A DNA stretch of 64,000 nucleotides from Pseudomonadota bacterium (GCA_003353845.1 PIVT01000011.1:1-64000); one strand, 5' to 3'; counted from the stretch's first letter, positions 43,476 through 52,433 are shown. Notes: generated by a model from the letters alone, not told the origin. Numbers and translations are program-made.

Positions 43476-44587
43476 ACATCGAGCCCCAAAGCTTCTTCAT
43501 CGGAGTCGCGCTGGGCGCTTTCCTGGCCGCTGTCCTGACCAGTCTCATCGCCGTCCCGCGCTCTAAGCAGCGCGAAGCGGACCTGGGCCTGGCCCGGAGT
43601 CGAGCGGAAAGTCGTTTGGAAGCCATGGAAGAGTTGCAACACTCACACAGCGAAGTCACGCAAGGGCACAAACGCATTGAAGACCTCGTCCGGCCCTTGC
43701 ACGAAACCATTGAACTCTATCAACGCGAAGCGCGTGACCTGGCTTCGCTACGCCAACAGGAAACCGGACAGGTGCGAGAAACCCTGCGCAGTCTGGCGCT
43801 GGAAACCCAACACCTGGGTCGCGCCTTGCGCAGCCCGCAAGCGCGCGGGCGATGGGGCGAACTCACCTTGCGTCGCACAGCCGAGTTGGCGGGCTTGAGT
43901 GCGCACTGCGATTTCTCCGAGCAGCAAACCTTGGATACCGCAGAAGGAAAACTTCGACCCGACCTGGTGGTTCACCTGCCCGGCCAACGGCAGATTGTCG
44001 TCGATTCCAAGGTACCCTTGAACGCCTACCTGGAAGCGATGGAAACTTCCGATGAACAACAGCGCGGCGCGCAGCTGGCCAACCACGCGCGCCAGCTCAA
44101 ACGCCACGTCGAGACCTTGGCGAGCAAGAACTATCAAGCCTATTTATCCAGCCCGGAGTTCGTCGTGCTCTTCTTGCCCAATGACGGCTTTTTGTCTGCG
44201 GCCGTTGAACAAGAGCCGGGGATCATCGAGTTTGCGCTGGGGCGCAACGTCGTACTCGCCACACCCGCCACCTTCTATGCCTTGCTGGTGGCCGTGGCAC
44301 AGGGTTGGAAACAAGAGAAGCTCTCTGAAAACGCGGAACATATGTGTTCCTTGGGACAAGAGATGCACGAACGCCTGGCCACTTTCGCCGAGCACCTGAC
44401 CCGTGTGGGCGGAGCCTTGGACAAGTCCGTGGAGCATTTCAATTCTGCCGTGGGCTCCTTTGACACGCGCGTACTTCCCCATGCACGCAAGCTCGAAGAG
44501 TTGGGTGCAGAAAGCCGCAAGCCGCTGACGGCACCAGAAGCCATCGAGCGAAAAGCTCGCTCCCAGGACGGGCCCAGCCCTACCTGA
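43472..44587 (+). CDS. rmuC: DNA recombination protein RmuC
   Basis: This putative nuclease limits inversion at short repeats. An N-terminal membrane anchor (FFIGVALGAFLAAVLTSLIA) is followed by a coiled coil (residues 30-115) and the RmuC domain. LRSPQARGRWGELTLRRTAE, then RPDLVVHLPGQRQIVVDSKV and PLNAYLEA form the PD-(D/E)XK-like core. The length of 371 residues is usual. The start overlaps the WYL gene by four bases. Confidence 0.93.
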   Translation: MNIEPQSFFIGVALGAFLAAVLTSLIAVPRSKQREADLGLARSRAESRLEAMEELQHSHSEVTQGHKRIEDLVRPLHETIELYQREARDLASLRQQETGQVRETLRSLALETQHLGRALRSPQARGRWGELTLRRTAELAGLSAHCDFSEQQTLDTAEGKLRPDLVVHLPGQRQIVVDSKVPLNAYLEAMETSDEQQRGAQLANHARQLKRHVETLASKNYQAYLSSPEFVVLFLPNDGFLSAAVEQEPGIIEFALGRNVVLATPATFYALLVAVAQGWKQEKLSENAEHMCSLGQEMHERLATFAEHLTRVGGALDKSVEHFNSAVGSFDTRVLPHARKLEELGAESRKPLTAPEAIERKARSQDGPSPT

Positions 44588-44600
44588 TCTCCCCTTGAAA

Positions 44601-44616
44601 TGTGATCTAGCTCACG
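44601..44616. promoter_or_regulatory. CRP/FNR-family operator-like site
   Basis: TGTGATCTAGCTCACG, preceded by AAA, matches the consensus TGTGA-N6-TCACA of CRP in nine of ten fixed bases, and the central TCTAG matches the ideal site. It begins 14 bases after the rmuC stop and lies 260 bases before the secreted-protein start. The regulator is not in the window. Confidence 0.55.
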
Positions 44617-44697
44617 CCCGAAGGACGCATTTTGTCGTCAGGGCGCGCGCTTTCCGTATCGAGTTGCCGGCTCTTGAGGAGTTCTCAATCGCCTAAG

Positions 44698-44734
44698 ACC
44701 GAGATCAAGCTTCGCGGCCCATGGCTCGGTTTTT
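44698..44734 (+). terminator. Hairpin with T-run between rmuC and the secreted-protein leader
   Basis: ACCGAG (44698-44703) pairs with CTCGGT (44725-44730), followed by TTTT. It could end rmuC transcription. If transcription of the next gene starts upstream at the CRP-like site, it could instead be an attenuator. Confidence 0.55.
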
Positions 44735-44749
44735 GCAGTGCATAGAGTC

Positions 44750-44840
44750 AGTCCTTACGTAACTGCATACCCGTCGAAAGGCGGCGACGCAAAGCCAGTG
44801 CCCTCAGCCAGCGTGTACAGCACGCACTCCAAATGGACGG
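44750..44840 (+). ncRNA. GEMM-like (cyclic-di-GMP-I type) riboswitch candidate
   Basis: The core at 44771-44796 is a five-base-pair stem (CCGTC/GGCGG) capped by GAAA, then GACGCAAAGCC. That combination is the most conserved element of GEMM-I RNAs, which bind cyclic di-GMP or cGAMP. The 5' joining segment (usually GCACAGGGCAAA) reads ACGTAACTGCATA. The second tetraloop-receptor stem is not clearly present; a GCGTG/CACGC hairpin lies at 44811-44825. It could therefore be a variant with changed ligand, a decayed copy, or chance. It ends about 40 bases before the secreted-protein ATG. Confidence 0.42.
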
Positions 44841-44875
44841 GTCGAACGGTTGGACACCTAGAGAGAACTACAGCT

Positions 44876-45553
44876 ATGTCCACCACCAAGAAATTCCTTT
44901 CAGGAAGCTTCACCTTTTTCTTATCCCTGCTCACTGCCACTCTCATCGCCCACACAGCCACGGCTGAGTCTTCCCACGAAGAGCCCGCGCCCTCCTTGGA
45001 GCAGATCGAATCGCAAGCCGTCCAGCGAGTGGACCGGATGTGGCTGGGCCTTCCCTTCCTGGGCAAGCATTTGGGCATCAACGCCAACACTGTGAAACAG
45101 CTTCCGACCAAAATCCGAAGCATTGTGCATGCGGATTGGAATCCTGTGGCGGGCCAATTTACACGCGTGCGTACAGCCTTCCGAAGGGACCCGAAACAAA
45201 GTTCCGGTCTTCTCCCGGCCATTGAATGGACAACAGAAAAATCACCCGGTTTGAAAATCGCTTCCAAGTGGTCCATCGCACCCCAGGTTCGCATGCCAGA
45301 AACGGCTGAGATCGACCGCTTGAGCAACCCGAAGTTTTCCTTGCAGGACGGAGGCCCTGGAAACGAACAAGTGAAAGAGGAACCCATTTTGCTGGACGTC
45401 GCACTCGCTTATCAGGCTTCCGAGGACCTGGACATTTCATTGAGCGTCGAGAACCTGAGCAACGAGGAAGTGCTGGAAATCGTCCCGACGCAAGATCAGC
45501 GCCGAGAGGCCAGTGGCCGCTACGTGGGCCTCGCCTTTAACTATCGATTTTAA
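44876..45553 (+). CDS. Exported protein with outer-membrane-barrel-like C-terminus
   Basis: This 225-residue protein begins with a Sec signal (SGSFTFFLSLLTATLIAHTATA). The middle is not recognised. The last 50 residues read VALAYQASEDLDISLSVENL, then SNEEVLEIV and GRYVGLAFNYRF. This looks like the closing strands of a TonB-dependent receptor, with a terminal phenylalanine as recognised by the BAM machinery. It is far too short for a whole receptor, so it may be a receptor remnant or a small outer-membrane protein. It has a long leader with a CRP-like site and a GEMM-like motif. The start is fixed by the signal peptide. Confidence 0.6.
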   Translation: MSTTKKFLSGSFTFFLSLLTATLIAHTATAESSHEEPAPSLEQIESQAVQRVDRMWLGLPFLGKHLGINANTVKQLPTKIRSIVHADWNPVAGQFTRVRTAFRRDPKQSSGLLPAIEWTTEKSPGLKIASKWSIAPQVRMPETAEIDRLSNPKFSLQDGGPGNEQVKEEPILLDVALAYQASEDLDISLSVENLSNEEVLEIVPTQDQRREASGRYVGLAFNYRF

Positions 45554-45621
45554 CGAGAGGGGAACGACAGCCACAGAGTCCCGGGCAGCGTCAATCTTGA
45601 TGCTGTAATCGCAAATGCGTT

Positions 45622-47046
45622 TTAGGGAGTAATCACTTCGACGCTGCCCAAGGACTCAAGCTGTGGAACCAATTCAGAAGCGGGCCCCACCACCACAATT
45701 CCCATACGATCCGGATGTAAGAAACGGCGTGCTTCCTCCGCAACGTCCGCCGCGCTCAAGACGCGCACTCGCTGGCGATAGGTGTCCAAGGAATTTTCCG
45801 GCAAGTCGTGAATCTCGAGATCAACCAAACTCGACAACACAGCTCCTGTCGTTTCCAAGCCCAACGAAAAACGTCCAATGTCGTAACTCTTCGCTTTGCC
45901 GACCATCTCTTCGTCAGGAGGCGAGTCCTGCATGCCTCGGATTTCTTCCAGAATCAAATCCACGACCCGACGCGTTTCGGGCACGCGCGTAAAGGTGGAG
46001 ACTTGGAATGCGCCTGGCTGACGCCGCATGGCGACGCCCGAATAAACTCCGTAGGTCAGACCCTCGTCCGAACGAATCTTCCTCATGAGCCGCGACGAAA
46101 AACCGTTCCCGCCGAGAATCCCATTCATGATTCCGTTGACAACACGCAGGTCATTGCTGCGCGACATGCCTTCGTGACCCAGCATAATTCGAGACTGCAC
46201 CAACTCGGGACGGTCCACTACGACGATGTGCTGCGCTTCGGGGAAAATGGCGGGAGGGGCTTCCACAGCCGGTGCCACCTGCCCTTCTCTCCAATCGCCA
46301 AAGGCTGCTTCCAGGTCCTGGCGCAGTTGGGCGGCATCAAAATCACCTGAAACAAACAGGATCGCGCTGCGGGCGTTAAACACACGGTCGTAGCAAGCCC
46401 GCAATTTTTGCTGATCCAAGGTCGGCACGCTGTCCGCCGAGCCAATCATGGGAACGCCATAGCGATGGCCTGGGAACATCGTTTCCGTAAAGTGCTGGCG
46501 AACCAAAGAGGCGGGGTCGTCCTTCGACCGTCCAATAACCGCGAGTTGCTCGCGGCGCGCGCGCTCGATTTCATCCTCTTCAAAGCGTGGAGCCCTCACC
46601 ACATCGCGCAAAATCGCCAAGAGTTCGCTCTCGTCGCGCGACAAGCCAGAGATGTACACCGTGATGGAATCCCAGCCCGGCATGACGCCAAGCGAGGCTC
46701 CCAGGCCATCCACGGCCTCGGCCAGGGCCAAGGCATCGCGCTTCCCGGCTCCGCGTTCCATGACTTCCGTCATCAAGCTGCTGACCCCGGCTTCGCTCAA
46801 GGCTTCCGTGGCGCCTCCACGGCGCGTGCTCACGCCCATGGATATTTTCGGGAATCGATGATCTTCTAACAGAAGCACGTTCAACCCATTGGACAACTCA
46901 AAGCGCTGCAAGCGCTCTTCGTCAACGATGGGGCGGTCGGGAATCTCTCCCACCAGGTCGAAATCGGGCCGCATTGACAAACAGGCCAACCAGCCGGGAA
47001 CGAGAAGGCAGAGCACAAACAGCATTCGGAAATTCGTCATCTTCAT
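45622..47046 (-). CDS. M16-family peptidase-like subunit without the zinc motif
   Basis: This M16 protein of 474 residues has a signal or lipoprotein-like N-terminus (LFVLCLLVPGWLAC). The fold begins FELSNGLNVLLLEDHRFPKI. Where active members have HxxEH it reads SSLMTEVMERG, so zinc is not bound. SKDDPASLVRQHFTETMFPG and QSRIMLGHEGMSRSND are typical of the partner subunit. It overlaps by four bases the active M16 gene just upstream. The two probably form a heterodimer like PqqF-type or processing-peptidase pairs. Confidence 0.9.
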   Translation of the reverse strand: MKMTNFRMLFVLCLLVPGWLACLSMRPDFDLVGEIPDRPIVDEERLQRFELSNGLNVLLLEDHRFPKISMGVSTRRGGATEALSEAGVSSLMTEVMERGAGKRDALALAEAVDGLGASLGVMPGWDSITVYISGLSRDESELLAILRDVVRAPRFEEDEIERARREQLAVIGRSKDDPASLVRQHFTETMFPGHRYGVPMIGSADSVPTLDQQKLRACYDRVFNARSAILFVSGDFDAAQLRQDLEAAFGDWREGQVAPAVEAPPAIFPEAQHIVVVDRPELVQSRIMLGHEGMSRSNDLRVVNGIMNGILGGNGFSSRLMRKIRSDEGLTYGVYSGVAMRRQPGAFQVSTFTRVPETRRVVDLILEEIRGMQDSPPDEEMVGKAKSYDIGRFSLGLETTGAVLSSLVDLEIHDLPENSLDTYRQRVRVLSAADVAEEARRFLHPDRMGIVVVGPASELVPQLESLGSVEVITP

Positions 47047-48425
47047 CGGGCTTCCCCTCCCTTGGCTTCATCGACTGGAGCCAACGCGCCGGGGTTGGGA
47101 CGCGGAATGACGCGTACCACGCTTCGATGCTTCTCAATCAAGTACTTCTGCGCGACGCGCTGAACATCTTCAGCACTCACCGCTTCCAAAATCGCCAGCT
47201 GCTCTTCCAAGGGCCGGATTCGACCCAAGGTTGTAAAGTCACTACCGATGCGAGCCGCCAGGGCGTGATTCATTTCCTGTCCCATCACCAATCGAACCTC
47301 AATCTGTCGCTTGGATTTTTCCAATTCAGCTTGCGAGATGGCTTCCTCACGCAGTTTGCGCACCTCATCAAAGAAAAGTTCCTCAACCCGCACCACCGAA
47401 CCATCGGGCCGCACGCCTGCAAAGGCATAGAACAGTCCGTCATCTTTCATCTCCCAGTAGCCTCCGGAAGCGGAGAGCGCCTGCTCCTCTTCGTACACCA
47501 GGCGGCGATACAGGCGGCTCGAGCGCCCCGCCGAGAGCAGTTCACCGATGACATCCAGGGTGATGGAATCGGGGTGACCCGCGGCCGGTGCGTGCCAGGC
47601 GGCCGCAAAAATGGGGCTCTCTAAATCGAAGTAAACTTGCGTCCGGCGCTCGCCGTTTTGTTCTGGCTCGACCGTGGGGTTGCGCGGCACCTCGGCGGAG
47701 GGTTTGAGCTTGCCGAACTCACGCCGAATATCCGCCAGCACTTCTTCGCTCGCAAAGTCGCCGACAACGACGAGAACCAGATTGTTGGGCGCGTAATAGT
47801 GAGCAAAAAATTCCTGACAGGCTTCCAGGGTGACCTGCTCGACATCGCTGCGCCAACCAATCACCGGCCAGCGATAGGGATGCGCCACAAAGCGTGTTGC
47901 CAACAGCGCCTCTAAGGCAAGCCCCTGCGGGTTGTCTTCCGTCCGCATGCGCCGCTCTTCCAAAACCACTTCGCGCTCGCTGTCCAAGGTGGCTTGATTG
48001 ATGTCCAGATGAGCGACACGCTCCGCCTCCAAGGCGATGACCAGGGGTAGCGCCTCGGCCGGTATATCTTCGTGATACACCGTCCTGTCGCGCGAGGTGT
48101 AGGCATTGACCCGGCCGCCGTAGGCTTCGATCAGACGAGCATGCTCCTCGGGCCCGATGTGCTTGGAGCCTTTGAACATCATGTGTTCAAACAAATGCGC
48201 GATACCCGTGTAACGATGCTCGTCGCGAGAGCCCGCCCCCACCCACATTTGAAAGGCCACCACGGGTGTGGCGTGATCTTCCAAGAGTAAGACGGTGAGC
48301 CCGTTGTCGAGCTTCGTGATTTCAGTTCGCAGGGTTGGATCGTCCAGGGCTTGGGCGGGAAAAGCCAGCCCGCTCAAACACACAGCGAACAAGACCAACA
48401 AGGAGTAGCGGGTTTCTTTAAACAT
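47043..48425 (-). CDS. M16-family zinc metallopeptidase, active subunit
   Basis: This secreted zinc peptidase of 460 residues has a Sec signal ending FPAQA and the inverted zinc motif HLFEH at residues 77-81 (GIAHLFEHMMFKGSKHIG). The third ligand region is VVLEERRMR about 70 residues later. The C-terminal half includes AAAWHAPAAGHPDSITLDVI and LYRRLVYEEEQALSAS, as in the pitrilysin/YmxG group. The catalytic gene comes first and the inactive partner overlaps its end, the normal order. It probably degrades peptides in the periplasm. Confidence 0.93.
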   Translation of the reverse strand: MFKETRYSLLVLFAVCLSGLAFPAQALDDPTLRTEITKLDNGLTVLLLEDHATPVVAFQMWVGAGSRDEHRYTGIAHLFEHMMFKGSKHIGPEEHARLIEAYGGRVNAYTSRDRTVYHEDIPAEALPLVIALEAERVAHLDINQATLDSEREVVLEERRMRTEDNPQGLALEALLATRFVAHPYRWPVIGWRSDVEQVTLEACQEFFAHYYAPNNLVLVVVGDFASEEVLADIRREFGKLKPSAEVPRNPTVEPEQNGERRTQVYFDLESPIFAAAWHAPAAGHPDSITLDVIGELLSAGRSSRLYRRLVYEEEQALSASGGYWEMKDDGLFYAFAGVRPDGSVVRVEELFFDEVRKLREEAISQAELEKSKRQIEVRLVMGQEMNHALAARIGSDFTTLGRIRPLEEQLAILEAVSAEDVQRVAQKYLIEKHRSVVRVIPRPNPGALAPVDEAKGGEAR

Positions 48426-48583
48426 GGAGGGGACGGTATCGGCAGCCTCGGGCTATGTCGAGCAGCGAAAAAAGATTACTGGCCAAGGGGAACATGCGAT
48501 TGGGATTCAATGCGGCTACAAAGAAGGCATCTTTCAACTCTCCCCTCCGACTCGGAGGCAAGCGTCCACGGAGATTCCACATC

Positions 48584-48952
48584 ATGCCTCCCCCCAAACA
48601 CGTTCCAGGCCCGCGCACCGTTTACTCCACGGGCGTGGGGCGCCTGTGCCCCGACTGCGGTCAAGCCAAAAACCAATGCCGCTGCCGCGGCTCCCAAGAC
48701 CGTCCCATGGGCGATGGCAAAGTGCGCGTGCGCCGTGAGACCAAGGGTCGCAAAGGGAAAACCGTCACCACCGTGAGCGGGCTCCCCGTGACCGAGGCCG
48801 AACTCAAAGATCTGGGCAAGGAACTCAAGCAACTGTGTGGAACTGGGGGCGCAGTGAAGGATGGCGTGATCGAAATCCAGGGGGACCACTGCGACAAATT
48901 GTTGCAAACCCTCATTGAACGCGGCTACCCGGCCAAACGAGCCGGCGGCTAG
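48584..48952 (+). CDS. yciH: SUI1/eIF1-like translation factor (YciH)
   Basis: This 122-residue protein has a small zinc-knuckle-like motif (RLCPDCGQAKNQCRC) followed by the SUI1 domain: TKGRKGKTVTTVSGLPVTEA, then LKQLCGTGGAVKDGVIEIQG and GYPAKRAGG. The TVSGLP and GTGGxVKDGxIEIQG motifs are diagnostic. It probably monitors initiation-codon fidelity or acts under stress. The frame is open 43 codons upstream, overlapping the M16 promoter region, but GGAG and domain extent favour 48584. Confidence 0.88.
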   Translation: MPPPKHVPGPRTVYSTGVGRLCPDCGQAKNQCRCRGSQDRPMGDGKVRVRRETKGRKGKTVTTVSGLPVTEAELKDLGKELKQLCGTGGAVKDGVIEIQGDHCDKLLQTLIERGYPAKRAGG

Positions 48953-49286
48953 GCCCTTACAATCACTGTTTCCAATCACTGTTCAGTAACCCGCGACAAA
49001 TCTCCACCCTTTTGACACCAGCAAAAGTCGAGAAATTTTGTTATCTACAATATCCCGAAACAGGTGAATCTGTGCCCGTTTCCCCTTGAACCAGGCGACG
49101 TTGGCAGATACTGGGGCAGGCGCAGGCCAGCCACCGGCCACGAGCAAAAACAAGGGCTTCCATGAGGCCCTTTAACGAGACCTGCCATTGGGCGTTTTTA
49201 TTTTCATGCTGAGCTGATCCACTGAGCTGAGCATCAGAGAAGAGCTAGAACCGAAGTTAACTGCAGTCAAATAAGGGATCCCTGAT
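48953..49286. other. Intergenic region before citrate synthase
   Basis: No gene is visible in these 334 bases. A hairpin (AAGGGC/GCCCTT, 49152-49172) precedes a T-rich stretch. A TTGACA at 49012 has no well-spaced -10 box. The citrate synthase promoter probably lies here, but I could not place it. Confidence 0.4.
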
Positions 49287-50573
49287 ATGAGTGAAACGGC
49301 GAAGTGCATTGTTGGTGACAAGACCATTGAACTGCCCACCATCATGGGTACCGAAAACGAACAGGCCATCGACATCCGGCAATTGCGCTCGGAAACCGGC
49401 CTCATCACTTTTGACCCCGGCTATGGCAATAGCGGATCCTGCCGCAGCGCCATCACCTTCATCGACGGCGAAAAAGGCATCCTACGCTATCGCGGCTATC
49501 CCATTGAACAGCTCGCTGAAAAGAGCAGCTTCCTCGAAGTCGCTTGGCTGCTGATTTACGGTGATCTTCCCACGGCCTCCGATCTGGGGAGTTTCAGTGA
49601 CTCCATCTCCGGACACACGATGCTGCACGAAGACTTCAAAAAGTTTTACGGCGCCCTGCCCAAGGATGCCCACCCCATGGCCAGTTGCTCGGCAGCCGTG
49701 GGCGCACTGTCCACTTTCTACCCCGACTCCCTGGATCCCCGCGATCCCAATCAGGTAGAGATCTCCATTCATCGCCTGTTGGCCAAGTTGCCCACCATGG
49801 CAGCCTACGCGCACAAGCATTCCATGGGCCAGCCCTTCTTGTATCCCAAGAATGACCTGGGCTACGTCGAGAACTTCCTGCGCATGCTCTACGGCACGCC
49901 CTGTGAAGACTACGAAGTGGATCCCATGGTGGTGAAGGCCATCGACACCTTGCTGATTCTGCACGCCGACCATGAGCAAAACTGCTCCACCAGCACGGTT
50001 CGCTTGGTGAGTTCTTCCATGACCAACCTGTTCGCCGCCATCTCCGCAGGCATCAACTCGCTGTGGGGTCCCTTGCACGGGGGCGCGAATCAGGCTGTTA
50101 TTGAGATGCTAGAAGCCATTCGAGATCGAGGACTTACCGTTACAGACTTCGTGGAACGTGCGAAAGACAAGAACTCTGATGAACGCCTCATGGGCTTCGG
50201 CCATCGCGTCTACAAGAACTTCGATCCACGGGCCACGGTGATCCGCAATGTCTGCACCGAACTCTTGGGAAAGATTGGCGGAGGACGCGAACTCTTGGAC
50301 ATCGCCATGGAGTTGGAGCAAATCGCCCTGAGCGACGATTACTTCAAGGAGCGCAAGCTCTACCCCAATGTGGACTTCTATTCGGGCGTGATTTACAACG
50401 CCCTGAATATTCAGGTCCCCATGTTCACGGTGCTCTTCGCTCTGGGTCGCTTGCCGGGCTGGATCGCCCACTGGCGAGAACTCCACGCCGACCCCGACTT
50501 CAAGATTGGCCGACCACGGCAGATCTACACGGGACAGACCGAGCGCAAGTACATTACGGGCACGGATCGCTGA
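49287..50573 (+). CDS. gltA: Citrate synthase
   Basis: This condenses acetyl-CoA with oxaloacetate in the TCA cycle. It is a hexameric Gram-negative type, 428 residues, beginning AKCIVGDKTIELPTIMGTEN. Signature regions are GNSGSCRSAITFIDGEKGIL, FLRMLYGTPCEDYEVDP, ILHADHEQNCSTSTVRLVSS (His), LWGPLHGGANQAVIEML (His) and GFGHRVYKNFDPRATVI (catalytic aspartate region). All catalytic residues are present. A PabC-like gene follows 28 bases later. Confidence 0.97.
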   Translation: MSETAKCIVGDKTIELPTIMGTENEQAIDIRQLRSETGLITFDPGYGNSGSCRSAITFIDGEKGILRYRGYPIEQLAEKSSFLEVAWLLIYGDLPTASDLGSFSDSISGHTMLHEDFKKFYGALPKDAHPMASCSAAVGALSTFYPDSLDPRDPNQVEISIHRLLAKLPTMAAYAHKHSMGQPFLYPKNDLGYVENFLRMLYGTPCEDYEVDPMVVKAIDTLLILHADHEQNCSTSTVRLVSSSMTNLFAAISAGINSLWGPLHGGANQAVIEMLEAIRDRGLTVTDFVERAKDKNSDERLMGFGHRVYKNFDPRATVIRNVCTELLGKIGGGRELLDIAMELEQIALSDDYFKERKLYPNVDFYSGVIYNALNIQVPMFTVLFALGRLPGWIAHWRELHADPDFKIGRPRQIYTGQTERKYITGTDR

Positions 50574-50601
50574 AGCACCCGAACGCTTTTACTGCGATCG
50601 C

Positions 50602-51474
50602 ATGACTCGGACCCACTCTTGGATTGACGGGCGCCTCACCAACAATGAGGCGCCCGTTATTGCATCCAGCGTCGTCGACCCCACCACCTGTGACGAAAGT
50701 ACACTGACCGACGCCCTGCCAGAACAGGGCTGCTTCACCACCGTGCGCGTGGAAGCGGGCCGACCGACCTACTTGCAAGAGCACCTCCTGCGCCTGCAGC
50801 GCGACGCTAGTACTTTGGGACTGATGGGCTTGGACCTTGATGTTTGCCGCCGCGCCCTCGTCGAACTCGCCGCGGCCGCTTTTACAGACCAGCCCCATGA
50901 ACAGGGAATCATCCGCCTCACGCTTAGCCACACCCCCGCTCACGCCTCCGCCAGTTCAGCAACCTCAGTGGTAGCCACGGCCCGTCCCTTGAACCCCCTG
51001 CCAGCGCAGTGGCAAGCCATCAGCGCCAGTTGCCCTCACCCGGGCCCGCGCGCCTGGGGCGGCGCCAAATTGGTCAGCCGCGCGCTGTACGACAGCGGCA
51101 CCCAAGAGGCCCGGGCGGCCAATGCCCAGGAAGCCCTGTTTTTCGATGAAGCCGACCGTTTGATCGAAGGCAGCATCAGCAATCTCCTTTTCGTCCTGCC
51201 CGATGGCAGCCCGGGCACCCCACCCTTAGAGCGCGGCCCCGTGGCGGGGATCGCACGCGCGCTGTGTGTCGACAGGCTGCCAGACCTGAGGGAGGTGGAT
51301 CTGTCACGCCCTGCCCTGGACGAGCTACAATGCCTCTTTGCCATAAACGCCGTGCGAGGCGCCGTGCCCATCAGCCACCTGGACGGCGTGGCCCTGGGCA
51401 CAGCCGACTCGGCCACGAGAGATGAATGGCTGGAGAAAATCCGCCGAGCGCTGTGTCGGGAGAAAACGGCATGA
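50602..51474 (+). CDS. pabC: Class IV aminotransferase, PabC-like aminodeoxychorismate lyase
   Basis: This PLP enzyme of fold type IV has 290 residues. GCFTTVRVEAGRPTYLQEHL near residue 45, then WGGAKLVSRALYDSGTQEAR with the PLP-binding lysine, and EALFFDEADRLIEGSISNLL followed by PLERGPVAGIARA are the class markers. The pattern fits 4-amino-4-deoxychorismate lyase of folate synthesis better than a branched-chain or D-amino-acid aminotransferase, but this is not certain. The yfcH gene starts at the last four bases. Confidence 0.75.
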   Translation: MTRTHSWIDGRLTNNEAPVIASSVVDPTTCDESTLTDALPEQGCFTTVRVEAGRPTYLQEHLLRLQRDASTLGLMGLDLDVCRRALVELAAAAFTDQPHEQGIIRLTLSHTPAHASASSATSVVATARPLNPLPAQWQAISASCPHPGPRAWGGAKLVSRALYDSGTQEARAANAQEALFFDEADRLIEGSISNLLFVLPDGSPGTPPLERGPVAGIARALCVDRLPDLREVDLSRPALDELQCLFAINAVRGAVPISHLDGVALGTADSATRDEWLEKIRRALCREKTA

Positions 51475-52427
51475 GTTCCAAACCCGTGTTGATCAGTGGG
51501 GCTACCGGCCTGGTGGGCAAGCGCCTGCTGCAATGCCTGCAGCAGCAGGGGGTCGAGCTACGCGCACTGTCGCGCTCGCCGCGCCCCGCCGCTGACACAG
51601 GCCCCCCGCCAGCGACTCAGTTTTACACTTGGGATGGCTTCACCCCTCCGACACAGGCCGTGCGCAACACCCAGGCCATCGTCCACTTGGCGGGAGAACC
51701 CATCTTTGCCGGCATCCCCACCCGCGCCCGCCGACTACGCATGCGCGACAGCCGCATCCAAAGCACGCGCAACCTGGTGAATCAAATCGCCCAACTGCCC
51801 GCGGATCAACGCCCGGCCACGCTGATCTGCGCCTCGGCCGTCGGCATCTACGGCGATCAGGGGGAAAACGAAATCGACGAGCAATCGTCGATTTTCAAAG
51901 CAACGCCCGAACCCATGGGCAACACCTTCCTGGCTCAGGTGTGTCGCGACTGGGAAAGTGAAGCCGCTCGGGCCGAGGAGTTTGGCGTGCGCGTGTGTTC
52001 CCTGCGCATCGGGATTGTGCTGTCGCGCGCCGGCGGAGCCCTGCCCCGCATGCTGCTGCCCTTTCGCTTGGGCCTGGGAGGACCCTTTGGCCGTGGCCAG
52101 CACTGGGTGCCTTGGATTCACCTGGATGACTTGTGCGGCTTGATTGCGTTCGCCATCCAACACTCAGAACTTCGAGGACCCATCAACGCAGTCGCTCCCG
52201 AAGCCGTGCGCAACCTCGAACTTTCTCACACCTTGGGTCGGCTACTGAACCGGCCGACGTTTCTGCCCGTCCCACCTATTTTGCTGCGCCTGGTCTTGGG
52301 GGACTTGGCCAATGAACTTTTGGACAGTCGAAAAATAAAGCCCGCGCGCGCAATGGCGGCGGGCTTTCAGTTTCAGTTTAAACAACTCGAAGATGCCTTG
52401 GTTCAGGAACTTCGCCCAAGACCGTGA
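51471..52427 (+). CDS. yfcH: TIGR01777-family NAD-dependent epimerase-like protein (YfcH)
   Basis: This extended-SDR protein of 318 residues begins VLISGATGLVGKRLLQCLQQ (nucleotide site). It includes AIVHLAGEPIFAGIPTRARR, ICASAVGIYGDQGENEIDEQ (catalytic tyrosine region), SLRIGIVLSRAGGALPRMLL and FGRGQHWVPWIHLDDL, all diagnostic of the YfcH group. DUF1731 forms the C-terminus. It is linked by ATGA overlap to the pabC-like gene. The substrate of the family is unknown. Confidence 0.92.
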   Translation: MSSKPVLISGATGLVGKRLLQCLQQQGVELRALSRSPRPAADTGPPPATQFYTWDGFTPPTQAVRNTQAIVHLAGEPIFAGIPTRARRLRMRDSRIQSTRNLVNQIAQLPADQRPATLICASAVGIYGDQGENEIDEQSSIFKATPEPMGNTFLAQVCRDWESEAARAEEFGVRVCSLRIGIVLSRAGGALPRMLLPFRLGLGGPFGRGQHWVPWIHLDDLCGLIAFAIQHSELRGPINAVAPEAVRNLELSHTLGRLLNRPTFLPVPPILLRLVLGDLANELLDSRKIKPARAMAAGFQFQFKQLEDALVQELRPRP

Positions 52428-52433
52428 GCTCTA

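Noticed and set aside
49012-49050. Sigma-70 promoter for citrate synthase (TTGACA)
   Set aside because: The nearest TATAAT-like hexamers are 23 or more bases away, outside the usual 16-18 spacing.
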